Below, piece by piece: positions 1 to 5,013 of a stretch of DNA of 5,189 bases (position 1 is the first letter of the stretch; each line of letters starts with the position of its first letter). The position numbers were made by a program, and so were the translations under genes. This DNA is from Treponema sp. (GTDB taxonomy: Bacteria; Spirochaetota; Spirochaetia; Treponematales; Breznakiellaceae). Under the pieces are notes generated by a model, which did no database searches, had not been told where the DNA came from, and saw nothing but the letters and a program-made list of their open reading frames with translations. The stretch covers positions 1 through 5,189 of the forward strand of contig JAITFA010000023.1 in NCBI GenBank assembly GCA_031281685.1. The letters run 5' to 3'.

Positions 1-639
1 ACAGATATTCAGGAGATAGCCAGAGAATCAGCGGGGCTTTTGGAGATCAACGGCGTGATGGAAAACATCGCCAGCCAGACGAGCCTTTTAAGCATGAACG
101 CGGCGATAGAGGCTGCCCATGCGGGGGAAGCGGGGAAGGGCTTTGCGGTGGTGGCAGAGGAGATACGGAAGCTGGCGGAATCCTCTTCCGAACAATCCAA
201 GACCATAAGCGGGGTCTTGAAAAAGATAAAGGACGCTATTGATAAGATAACCAAGTCCACCGAAGAGGCTCTGCGCAATTTTGAAGCCATAAGCAAGGGA
301 GTAGCTCAGGTAAGCGATCAAGAGACCCATATCCGCAACGCTATGGAAGAGCAGGGCAAGGGGAGCGCCTATATTCTTGAATCGATCGAAGGTCTTAAGG
401 AGATAAGCGGGGAAGTGCAAAAAGGCGTCAATGAGATGCTTGCGGGAAGCCGTGAGGTGCTTCAGGAAAGCCAGACCTTGGATCAGCTCAGCCATGAGAT
501 AAGTACCGGTATGCAGGAAATGGCGGTAGGAGCGCAACAGATCGATACGGCGGTGAATCAGGTGAATGACATAAGCGTGGAGAACAAGCACAAGATAGAT
601 AACCTCATGCGTGAAGTTTCCCAGTTTAAGGTGGACTAA
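1..639 (+). CDS. Methyl-accepting chemotaxis protein, C-terminal signalling domain (5'-truncated)
   Basis: The frame is open from the first base, so this is the last 212 residues of a longer receptor; the TTG at 40 is internal. The protein would sit in membrane-associated receptor arrays and control the CheA kinase through CheW. The highly conserved hairpin tip of the cytoplasmic four-helix bundle is visible: fragment residues 37-48 read [12 protein letters not shown], followed by [14 protein letters not shown]. His replaces the Arg usual at the fourth position of this motif. The rest is heptad-rich, Ala/Glu/Lys/Gln-rich returning coiled coil ending in REVSQFKVD. There is no NWETF-like pentapeptide for CheR/CheB docking. 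Sensor, transmembrane and HAMP parts lie outside the window, so the ligand cannot be stated. Isoleucine is mostly ATA here (11 of 19 codons), unlike gnd downstream (4 of 30). The family call is very secure; the specific receptor is unknown. Confidence 0.96.
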   Translation, partial: TDIQEIARESAGLLEINGVMENIASQTSLLSMNAAIEAAHAGEAGKGFAVVAEEIRKLAESSSEQSKTISGVLKKIKDAIDKITKSTEEALRNFEAISKGVAQVSDQETHIRNAMEEQGKGSAYILESIEGLKEISGEVQKGVNEMLAGSREVLQESQTLDQLSHEISTGMQEMAVGAQQIDTAVNQVNDISVENKHKIDNLMREVSQFKVD

Positions 640-644
640 CACCC

Positions 645-680
645 AAGCCGGGGGTGATTAAGCAGCGCACTGCCCGGCTT
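645..680 (+). terminator. Possible terminator hairpin after the chemoreceptor gene
   Basis: AAGCCGGG at 645-652 pairs exactly with CCCGGCTT at 673-680, starting six bases after the receptor stop codon. GTG (654-656) and CAC (668-670) can extend the stem inside the loop. Only a short TTTA follows, so intrinsic termination would be weak. Position and GC-rich stem favour a transcript-end role; the missing U-tract argues for caution. The right arm runs almost directly into the repeat array. Confidence 0.5.
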
Positions 681-683
681 TAC

Positions 684-952
684 GTCTCTGACCCGCACGT
701 CTGCCCCCTACGGTCTCTGGCACCTAGTGTCTCTGACCCGCACGTCTGCCCCTACGGTCTCTGGCACTCACGTCTGGTATCCAGTGTCTGTGGTTCCCAG
801 CGTCTGTGGCACTCACGGCTGATCTCCAATGCCTGTGGTTCCCAGCGTTTCTGACCTCCAGCGTCTCTGGCACTCACGGTTGGTATCCAGTGTCTGTGGT
901 TCCCAGCGTCTCTGGCACCCACAGCTGACCTCTAGCGTCTCTGACACCCAGA
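684..952 (+). repeat. Degenerate tandem array of about 18 short units with 45-base higher-order period
   Basis: Eighteen head-to-tail units of 13-16 bases, most beginning GTCT, approximate GTCTSTGGYWCCCAGC. They occur in an ordered 15+14+16 pattern making 45-base superunits at 684-728, 757-801, 802-846, 863-907 and 908-952. A 28-base pair (729-756) and one single 16-base unit (847-862) interrupt the series. Superunits 757-801 and 863-907 match at 43 of 45 positions. Blocks 684-712 and 729-756 differ only by one missing C, which indicates segmental duplication. The plus strand is poor in A. Because 45 is a multiple of three, it reads through as a 15-residue peptide repeat (LWHSRLVSSVCGSQR-like). 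However, the extra 16-base unit shifts the frame, and there is no ribosome binding site, so I treat it as non-coding. Function is unknown; replication slippage or recombination is the likely origin. Confidence 0.85.
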
Positions 953-988
953 GACCGCCAAACATCATCGTCCCGAAGGAGCGCACCT

Positions 989-1017
989 GCCGGAACGGTG
1001 TCAGACACCATTCCGGC
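989..1017 (+). repeat. Near-perfect inverted repeat between array and gnd promoter
   Basis: GCCGGAACGGTGTC (989-1002) is the reverse complement of GACACCATTCCGGC (1004-1017) except for one C/A mismatch, with a single base between the arms. As RNA it would form a strong hairpin with a 3-5 base loop. No T-tract follows, so it is a poor intrinsic terminator. The central GTGTCAGACAC palindrome resembles the GTCTCTGACACC sequence of the last array unit 40 bases upstream, so it may share an origin with the array or be a REP-like palindrome. It could also be a protein-binding site or a 3' RNA-stabilising element. Confidence 0.6.
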
Positions 1018-1077
1018 GCTTATACAGGCGAACTTGGGGCGCTGATTCTCAGTTTCTTCGTGTAAAGAGAAAAATGG

Positions 1078-1106
1078 CTGGCATGAACTAAGGTTTGTGG
1101 TATAGT
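1078..1106 (+). promoter_or_regulatory. Sigma-70-type extended -10 promoter for gnd-kinase unit
   Basis: The -10 element TATAGT (1101-1106) matches the consensus at 5 of 6 positions and is preceded by TGG (1098-1100), an extended -10 TGN. A -35 element CTGGCA (1078-1083, 4 of 6 to TTGACA) stands exactly 17 bp upstream. Transcription would begin near 1113, giving a leader of about 50 bases before the gnd ATG. No operator can be assigned. Confidence 0.65.
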
Positions 1107-1119
1107 GAAAAGCTAAGGG

Positions 1120-1138
1120 CGCGTTCCTTGTGAGCGCG
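1120..1138 (+). promoter_or_regulatory. Small leader hairpin ahead of gnd
   Basis: CGCGTT (1120-1125) can pair with AGCGCG (1133-1138) through four GC pairs, one GU and one UA pair around a seven-base loop, at the predicted 5' end of the gnd transcript. AAGCTA occurs on both sides (1110-1115 and 1150-1155). It may protect the 5' end or be incidental; there is no evidence for regulation. Confidence 0.25.
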
Positions 1139-1154
1139 TGGGAAGAAATAAGCT

Positions 1155-1161
1155 AGGAGAG
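1155..1161 (+). promoter_or_regulatory. Ribosome binding site that fixes the gnd start
   Basis: AGGAGAG lies with its AGGAG core five bases before ATG at 1165. The upstream in-frame GTG at 1138 lacks a comparable Shine-Dalgarno sequence, and its nine extra residues precede the normal N-terminus of the family. Confidence 0.8.
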
Positions 1162-1164
1162 TTT

Positions 1165-2616
1165 ATGAATAACGCGGACATTGGACTTATCGGGCTTGCG
1201 GTCATGGGGGAGAATCTGGTTCTCAACATGGAAAGCAAGGGATTTACGGTGGCGGTGTACAACCGTACAGTTGCTAAAGTTGACGCCTTCACAGGGGGGC
1301 GCGGCGCGGGTAAGCATATCGTGGGTTGTCACGACCTGACGGCGCTTGCAGCCGCGCTTAAACGTCCCCGCAAGGTGATGATCATGGTGAAGGCTGGTCA
1401 GGCAGTGGATGATACGATTGAGCAACTGCTGCCGGTGCTTGAAGCCGGTGATATCATCATCGACGGTGGTAACTCTAACTATCAGGACACGATACGGCGC
1501 ACCGCTTATGTTGAGTCAAAGGGCCTGCTCTACATCGGCACTGGCGTGTCGGGCGGCGAGGAAGGGGCGCTCACCGGTCCGTCGATCATGCCGGGCGGGT
1601 CGCCAGCGGCGTGGCCCACCGTGAAGCCGATACTTCAGGCTATCGCGGCTAAGGTTGAGGACGGCGTAGCGTGTTGCGACTGGGTTGGCGAGAACGGCGC
1701 TGGCCATTTCGTCAAAATGGTACACAACGGCATTGAATACGGCGACATGGAACTCATCTGCGAGAGCTACGACCTCTTAAAGAATGTGCTGGGGCTTAAC
1801 AGCGCCGAGATGGGTGACGTTTTTGACGGCTGGAACAAGGGCAATCTTAACAGCTACCTCATTGAGATCACGCGGGACATACTGCGCTATAAGGATGCGG
1901 ATGGTTCGGCGCTGGTGGAACACATCCTTGATACTGCTGGTCAGAAAGGCACGGGTAAGTGGACCGGCATTGCGGCGCTTGACGCGGGTGTGCCGCTGAC
2001 GCTGATCGCCGAGGCGGTGTTCAGTCGCTGTCTGTCGGCGGCTAAAGCGGAACGGGTCAAAGCCGCAAAGGTCTTTTCCCAACCAGCGATTACCAAGCCC
2101 GCTGACGCTCAAGGCTTTATTAATGACCTTGAGAAGGCGCTCTACGCGGCAAAGGTCGTGTCTTATGCCCAGGGTTACTTGCTCATGCGTGAGGCCGCAA
2201 AAGAACACCAGTGGAACCTCAACTACGGCGGCATCGCGCTGATGTGGCGCGGCGGCTGCATCATCCGCTCGGTGTTTCTGGGTAAGATAAAAGAAGCCTT
2301 TGACAAAAACAGCGAGCTTGAGAACCTGCTGCTCGACCCGTTCTTTACGGGCATCATTGAGGACGCGCAGGCGTCGTGGCGGCGTGTGGTGGCAGCAGCA
2401 GTGGCTAATGGTATTCCGGTTCCGGCGTTCTCCAGCGCACTGAGCTACTTTGACGGCTATCGCAGCGAGCGTCTGCCAGCGAACCTGCTTCAGGCGCAGC
2501 GCGACTACTTTGGCGCGCATACCTATGAGCGCACGGATAAGCCACGCGGTGAGTTCTTTCACACCAACTGGACAGGACATGGCGGTAGTACCAGCGCGTC
2601 AACGTATACGGTATAA
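1165..2616 (+). CDS. gnd: 6-phosphogluconate dehydrogenase, decarboxylating
   Basis: Cytosolic enzyme of the oxidative pentose phosphate pathway that converts 6-phosphogluconate and NADP+ to ribulose 5-phosphate, CO2 and NADPH. The 483-residue product is full length for the long form. The N-terminal Rossmann fold has GLIGLAVMGENL (residues 7-18), and N33-R34-T35 fits the NADP 2'-phosphate pocket. Substrate and catalytic residues are intact: S129-G-G, K184 with H187-N188, E191, the family signature ILDTAGQKGTGKWT (254-267, with K261 and T263), and R446 plus H452 near the C-terminus, which the partner subunit contributes in known dimers. The start is ATG 1165, set by AGGAGAG. It is first in a probable two-gene unit, with the sugar kinase 48 bases downstream and no terminator between. 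Intact active-site residues argue for a working enzyme. NADP preference is inferred from the NRT motif. Confidence 0.98.
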   Translation: MNNADIGLIGLAVMGENLVLNMESKGFTVAVYNRTVAKVDAFTGGRGAGKHIVGCHDLTALAAALKRPRKVMIMVKAGQAVDDTIEQLLPVLEAGDIIIDGGNSNYQDTIRRTAYVESKGLLYIGTGVSGGEEGALTGPSIMPGGSPAAWPTVKPILQAIAAKVEDGVACCDWVGENGAGHFVKMVHNGIEYGDMELICESYDLLKNVLGLNSAEMGDVFDGWNKGNLNSYLIEITRDILRYKDADGSALVEHILDTAGQKGTGKWTGIAALDAGVPLTLIAEAVFSRCLSAAKAERVKAAKVFSQPAITKPADAQGFINDLEKALYAAKVVSYAQGYLLMREAAKEHQWNLNYGGIALMWRGGCIIRSVFLGKIKEAFDKNSELENLLLDPFFTGIIEDAQASWRRVVAAAVANGIPVPAFSSALSYFDGYRSERLPANLLQAQRDYFGAHTYERTDKPRGEFFHTNWTGHGGSTSASTYTV

Positions 2617-2664
2617 CAAAGAAATCACGAGCTTTTGTAGAGTGGTTAGTATTAGGAGGTTTTT

Positions 2665-3777
2665 ATGTCATCATTAACGATTCCGTCCGCGTCGAACACG
2701 ACGCATGACTTACTGGCTCTGGGGGCGCTGGTTACGCGGCTTGATCCCGGAATCATTCCTTTCGCTGAAGCGAGCGAGTACGCTTTGCACGTTTCCGGTG
2801 GCGAGTACAATGTGGCGACCAACCTGTCAACCTGTTTTGGTCTGCGAGCCGCTATTGCAAGTGCCATAGTGGACTATCCGATTGGCAAGCGCATTGAGAG
2901 CGCGGTCCGCAAGGCTGGCGTTACGCCTTATTATCAGCGATTTGCCTTTGACGGGGTACGCGGTCCCAACATGGCTATCGTGTGGAGCGACCGTGGTCAG
3001 GGTGTACGAGCGCCGGTGGTGTTCTACAACCGCTCCAACGAGGCTGCCGGCAGACTCAAGCCGGGTAGTTTCGACTGGAAGGCAATCTTTGGTAAGGGTG
3101 TACGCTGGTTCCATTCAGGCGGCATCTTTTCGGCGCTGTCTCCGACAACATCGGAACTGGTGATCGAGGCGATGGAGGCGGCGCGGGCGGCTGGCGCAGT
3201 GGTCTCGTTTGACCTGAACTATCGCGCCAAGCTCTGGGCAGTCGCGGCGGCTGAACAGGGACTCAGCGCGGAACAGGCAAGCGAAGGCGCGGCGCGAACT
3301 CTCCGCAGAATCGTCAGCCATGTGGATGTGCTGGTGGGTAACGAGGAAGACTTGCAGAAAGGTCTGGGCTTGAAGGGACCGGAAGTCGAATCAAAGGGCA
3401 AGCTCGATTCATCAACCTTCTTTAGCATGATGGAAAGTGTTATCAAGGATTTCCCCAACATCAAAGCCGTGGCTACAACCCTGCGCGAAGTCCATTCCAC
3501 CAATCGCCATTCATGGAGCGCGGTGCTTTGGCTCGACGGCAAGAGCTACACTGCCCCAACCTGCGAGCTTGACGTATACGACCGTGTTGGCGGTGGCGAC
3601 GGCTTTGCCGCTGGCTTGTTCTACGGGCTTCTCGCCGGTAAATCGCCGGAAGAGGCTCTACGCCTTGGCTGGGCGCATGGCGCTCTGCTCACCACCACTC
3701 CGGGTGATACCTCGATGGTGGCGCTGGATCAGGTGGAGGCGTTTGCCAAAGGCGGATCAGCGAGGATACAGCGCTAA
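2665..3777 (+). CDS. PfkB-family sugar kinase, probable 2-keto-3-deoxygluconate kinase
   Basis: Likely phosphorylates 2-keto-3-deoxygluconate with ATP to KDPG, in the cytosol. ATG at 2665 follows an ideal AGGAGG (2654-2659) by five bases. The 370-residue protein is somewhat longer than typical PfkB kinases of about 300-340. Visible features are the N-terminal sugar-binding GGEYNVATN (45-53), YNRSNEAAGRL from Y121 (resembling the YxRxxSAA stretch of KDG kinases), a SGGIFSALSP segment, DLNYRAKLW (183-191, also KDG-kinase-like), VGNEED, and the C-terminal PfkB signature DRVGGGDGFAAG with probable catalytic base D312. The usual GAGD is GGGD, a tolerated variant. The extra length falls mainly after NEEDLQKGLGL. 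Transcription is probably from the gnd promoter, and a strong terminator follows. The family is certain; KDG specificity is inferred from motifs, and another ketose or sugar acid is possible. I leave the symbol empty although kdgK is the best candidate. Confidence 0.88.
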   Translation: MSSLTIPSASNTTHDLLALGALVTRLDPGIIPFAEASEYALHVSGGEYNVATNLSTCFGLRAAIASAIVDYPIGKRIESAVRKAGVTPYYQRFAFDGVRGPNMAIVWSDRGQGVRAPVVFYNRSNEAAGRLKPGSFDWKAIFGKGVRWFHSGGIFSALSPTTSELVIEAMEAARAAGAVVSFDLNYRAKLWAVAAAEQGLSAEQASEGAARTLRRIVSHVDVLVGNEEDLQKGLGLKGPEVESKGKLDSSTFFSMMESVIKDFPNIKAVATTLREVHSTNRHSWSAVLWLDGKSYTAPTCELDVYDRVGGGDGFAAGLFYGLLAGKSPEEALRLGWAHGALLTTTPGDTSMVALDQVEAFAKGGSARIQR

Positions 3778-3851
3778 CATAAGCCTAAAGGCGTGAAGCG
3801 CACAGAGTAAGAGCTTCTAAAGCTGCTCTGGCCTTTGCGCCTCTGCTTATG
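3778..3851 (+). repeat. Long nested inverted repeat directly after the kinase stop codon
   Basis: Four pairs of arms nest correctly: CATAAGC 3778-3784 with GCTTATG 3845-3851, GGCG 3790-3793 with CGCC 3838-3841, CAGAG 3803-3807 with CTCTG 3826-3830, and AGCTT 3812-3816 with AAGCT 3820-3824 around a three-base loop. The outer arm begins at the first base after TAA. No T-tract follows, so it is not itself an intrinsic terminator. It may be a 3' UTR stabiliser, a processed small RNA or a small palindromic repeat element. No target-site duplication is visible. Confidence 0.55.
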
Positions 3852-3854
3852 ATT

Positions 3855-3918
3855 GAAAAGCCCCCTTGGTTACGGCACACTTTTTGGGTAAATGCCGCCA
3901 GCCTGAAGGGGGCTTTTC
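3855..3918 (+). terminator. Rho-independent terminator for the gnd-kinase unit, with long loop
   Basis: GAAAAGCCCCCTT (3855-3867) is perfectly complementary to AAGGGGGCTTTTC (3906-3918), giving a 13-bp stem followed by TTTAATTA. The 38-base loop is unusually long, but contains CGGCA (3873-3877) with TGCCG (3893-3897), which can stack as an inner stem. The flanking A- and T-tracts could let it work on either strand. It separates the metabolic genes from infA. Confidence 0.85.
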
Positions 3919-3933
3919 TTTAATTATCCGTTG

Positions 3934-3942
3934 TGTTATACC
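3934..3942 (+). promoter_or_regulatory. Possible extended -10 promoter for infA
   Basis: TGT followed by TATACC (3937-3942, 4 of 6 to TATAAT) forms an extended -10-like site about 33 bases before the infA start. A 17-bp spacing places any -35 element in the TTTTCT of the terminator tail, a poor match. A separate promoter is expected because a strong terminator lies just upstream, but this exact placement is tentative. Confidence 0.35.
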
Positions 3943-3974
3943 TTAACAATATTCATTGTAATCAAGGAGATACT

Positions 3975-4199
3975 GTGGCGAAAGAAGAAGCGATTGAAGT
4001 AGAGGGTATTGTGCGCGAGGCGCTTCCCAATACCATGTTCCGCGTGGAACTCGATAACCAGAATGGGCATCTCATACTTGCCCACCTTTCCGGTAAGATG
4101 CGTAAACATTACATCCGTATCGTACCCGGCGACCGTGTGCGTCTCGCGCTCTCCCCCTACGATTTAAGCCGGGGCCGTATCATCTACCGTGAACGTTAG
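3975..4199 (+). CDS. infA: Translation initiation factor IF-1
   Basis: Small OB-fold protein that binds the 30S ribosomal A site during initiation with IF-2 and IF-3. GTG at 3975 is preceded by AAGGAGA (3964-3970) at four bases, and the protein then starts [10 protein letters not shown] exactly like family members, so the longer in-frame upstream extension (from 3933) is rejected. The conserved core is present: [34 protein letters not shown] and [13 protein letters not shown]. At 74 residues it is two longer than the 72-residue E. coli protein; the extra residues lie in the DNQNGH turn between strands, where E. coli has ENGH. It stands alone here rather than in a ribosomal-protein cluster. 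It faces the minus-strand Smr gene, with 45 bases between stop codons and no convincing hairpin terminator, only a T-rich stretch near 4225-4233. Confidence 0.97.
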   Translation: MAKEEAIEVEGIVREALPNTMFRVELDNQNGHLILAHLSGKMRKHYIRIVPGDRVRLALSPYDLSRGRIIYRER

Positions 4200-4244
4200 C
4201 GCGGCTCTCCAAGACGAGGTTCTGTTTTATTTCCTTCTATACAA

Positions 4245-4808
4245 CTAGCAACTCCTTCCCCTTTTTAGAATCACCCACGTTGCCCCGCTGCCCCCTGAGT
4301 CGGCATTAGCGTGTCCGCTTTCTCCGGCAAAGGGACAGCGTTCTATAAAACGCCTGGTGAGCTGTTTTAACACCGCATTCCCATCAGAATGATTGCCTTT
4401 GCCGTGAACAATGCACAGCTTCTCAAAGCCACGCCGTCTGCCGCTTTCAAAAAAGCCGTCAAGCGCGTTCCACGCTTCTTCCTGGGTAAGTCCGTGCAGG
4501 TCGATCACCGCGTCCGGCTCTTTCTGAAGCAAACGGCGGCGGCGTTTGCCAGCGTCCGACCCTGTTTCATGCATAGCCGCGGCTTCAGCATCCGCATCCT
4601 TATCGTATACCCCGTGAATACGCAGCCATGCGGTGAGCGGGTCTACTTTCTGTAAGCGGGATTCATCTGGCTTAGACGCGGTCTGTCCGGCGCTGGTTCG
4701 GGACGCGGCGGCTTTGTCTCTTTCAGCCTGCTTCTTGAGTTGCTTCTTGCTCCCTTGCGGTTTAGCAGTCAGCCGCTCCCATTCGTCCAGAATATCCCCA
4801 AAATCCAT
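4245..4808 (-). CDS. Smr-domain protein (small MutS-related domain, stand-alone)
   Basis: Smr domains are nucleic-acid-binding or nuclease modules found at the C-terminus of MutS2 and as separate proteins; bacterial stand-alone members have been linked to RNA cleavage at stalled ribosomes or DNA nicking. In this 187-residue protein the domain occupies about residues 99-184. Its two signature motifs are intact: VIDLHGLTQEEA (DLHG at 103-106) and IVHGKGNHS (133-141), and the typical closing strand GGSGATWVILK is present. The first 98 residues form a charged, Lys/Ala/Ser-rich, probably disordered or helical extension with KKQLKKQAER. There is no MutS ATPase part and no signal peptide. ATG at 4808 follows AGAGGA (4815-4820 on this strand) by six bases. 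The gene is convergent with infA and divergent from the exported-protein gene. The family is secure; the substrate is unknown. Confidence 0.92.
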   Translation of the reverse strand: MDFGDILDEWERLTAKPQGSKKQLKKQAERDKAAASRTSAGQTASKPDESRLQKVDPLTAWLRIHGVYDKDADAEAAAMHETGSDAGKRRRRLLQKEPDAVIDLHGLTQEEAWNALDGFFESGRRRGFEKLCIVHGKGNHSDGNAVLKQLTRRFIERCPFAGESGHANADSGGSGATWVILKRGRSC

Positions 4809-4840
4809 CCTTGTTCCTCTTTTGCTTAGGGAACGGCGCA

Positions 4841-4870
4841 GGAATAACCTGAGCTTGCTCTGTATTTCAA
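4841..4870 (-). promoter_or_regulatory. Possible promoter for the Smr gene
   Basis: On the minus strand TTGAAA (4865-4870, 5 of 6 to TTGACA) is followed after 18 bp by TATTCC (4841-4846, 3 of 6 to TATAAT). This places a start near 4834, shortly before the Smr ribosome binding site. The weak -10 keeps confidence low. Its -35 overlaps the -35 region of the divergent plus-strand promoter. Confidence 0.35.
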
Positions 4871-4891
4871 CACCGCTCTTTATGATATAAT
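4863..4891 (+). promoter_or_regulatory. Extended -10 promoter for the exported-protein gene
   Basis: A perfect TATAAT (4886-4891) is preceded by TGA (4883-4885), an extended -10 TGN. The -35 region 17 bp upstream (TATTTC, 4863-4868) is a poor match, as often tolerated with an extended -10. Transcription would begin near 4898, leaving a leader of about 115 bases before ATG 5014. Confidence 0.65.
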
Positions 4892-4911
4892 GAAGAAAGC
4901 ATTAGGGAAGT

Positions 4912-4984
4912 TACGCAGGCGCGTAAAGTCGTCGCGTATGGCGCGCCGTGTAGCAGGTTTCGCTGTTCCGACCCTGTTCCAGCG
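4912..4984 (+). other. Potentially structured leader of the exported-protein transcript
   Basis: GGCGCG (4918-4923) pairs with CGCGCC (4942-4947), and TACGC (4912-4916) with GTGTA (4948-4952) through one GU pair, giving an 11-bp stem with a bulged A. Downstream, CGCTG (4961-4965) can pair with CAGCG (4980-4984), and CTGTTCC is directly repeated inside (4963-4969 and 4974-4980). No known riboswitch is recognised. The region has no gene. Confidence 0.35.
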
Positions 4985-5013
4985 CCGATAAAGAAATGGG
5001 AATAATAAAAATT

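Noticed and set aside
654..854. Small protein starting at GTG 654 with VSDPHVCP and LWHSRL-type repeats
   Set aside because: It is the translation of the tandem array, starts inside the receptor terminator hairpin, has no ribosome binding site and loses frame at an array indel.
684..952. CRISPR array
   Set aside because: There is no constant repeat separated by unique spacers; all units are related to each other, only 13-16 bases long, and there are no cas genes in view.
829..1065. 78-residue protein continuing the same peptide repeat
   Set aside because: Its ATG lies inside an array unit without a Shine-Dalgarno sequence, and the C-terminal half is the translated palindrome and promoter-proximal DNA with no family resemblance.
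1138..1164. GTG start at 1138 extending gnd by nine residues
   Set aside because: No ribosome binding site precedes it, whereas ATG 1165 has AGGAGAG at five bases and matches the usual family N-terminus.
1777..2580. 267-residue minus-strand frame opposite gnd
   Set aside because: It is an antisense shadow of a fully conserved gnd with no recognisable domain; long antisense frames are common in GC-biased codon patterns.
3933..3974. N-terminal extension of IF-1 from GTG 3933
   Set aside because: It would overlap the candidate promoter and adds 14 residues before the conserved MAKE-type N-terminus, which has its own AAGGAGA.
4200..4244. Terminator between infA and the Smr gene
   Set aside because: A TTTTATTT stretch is present, but only a four-base GAAC/GTTC pairing with a long loop precedes it, too weak to annotate.
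4389..4890. Two plus-strand frames opposite the Smr gene
   Set aside because: The minus strand has intact DLHG and HGKG Smr motifs and a good ribosome binding site; the plus frames show no family motif.
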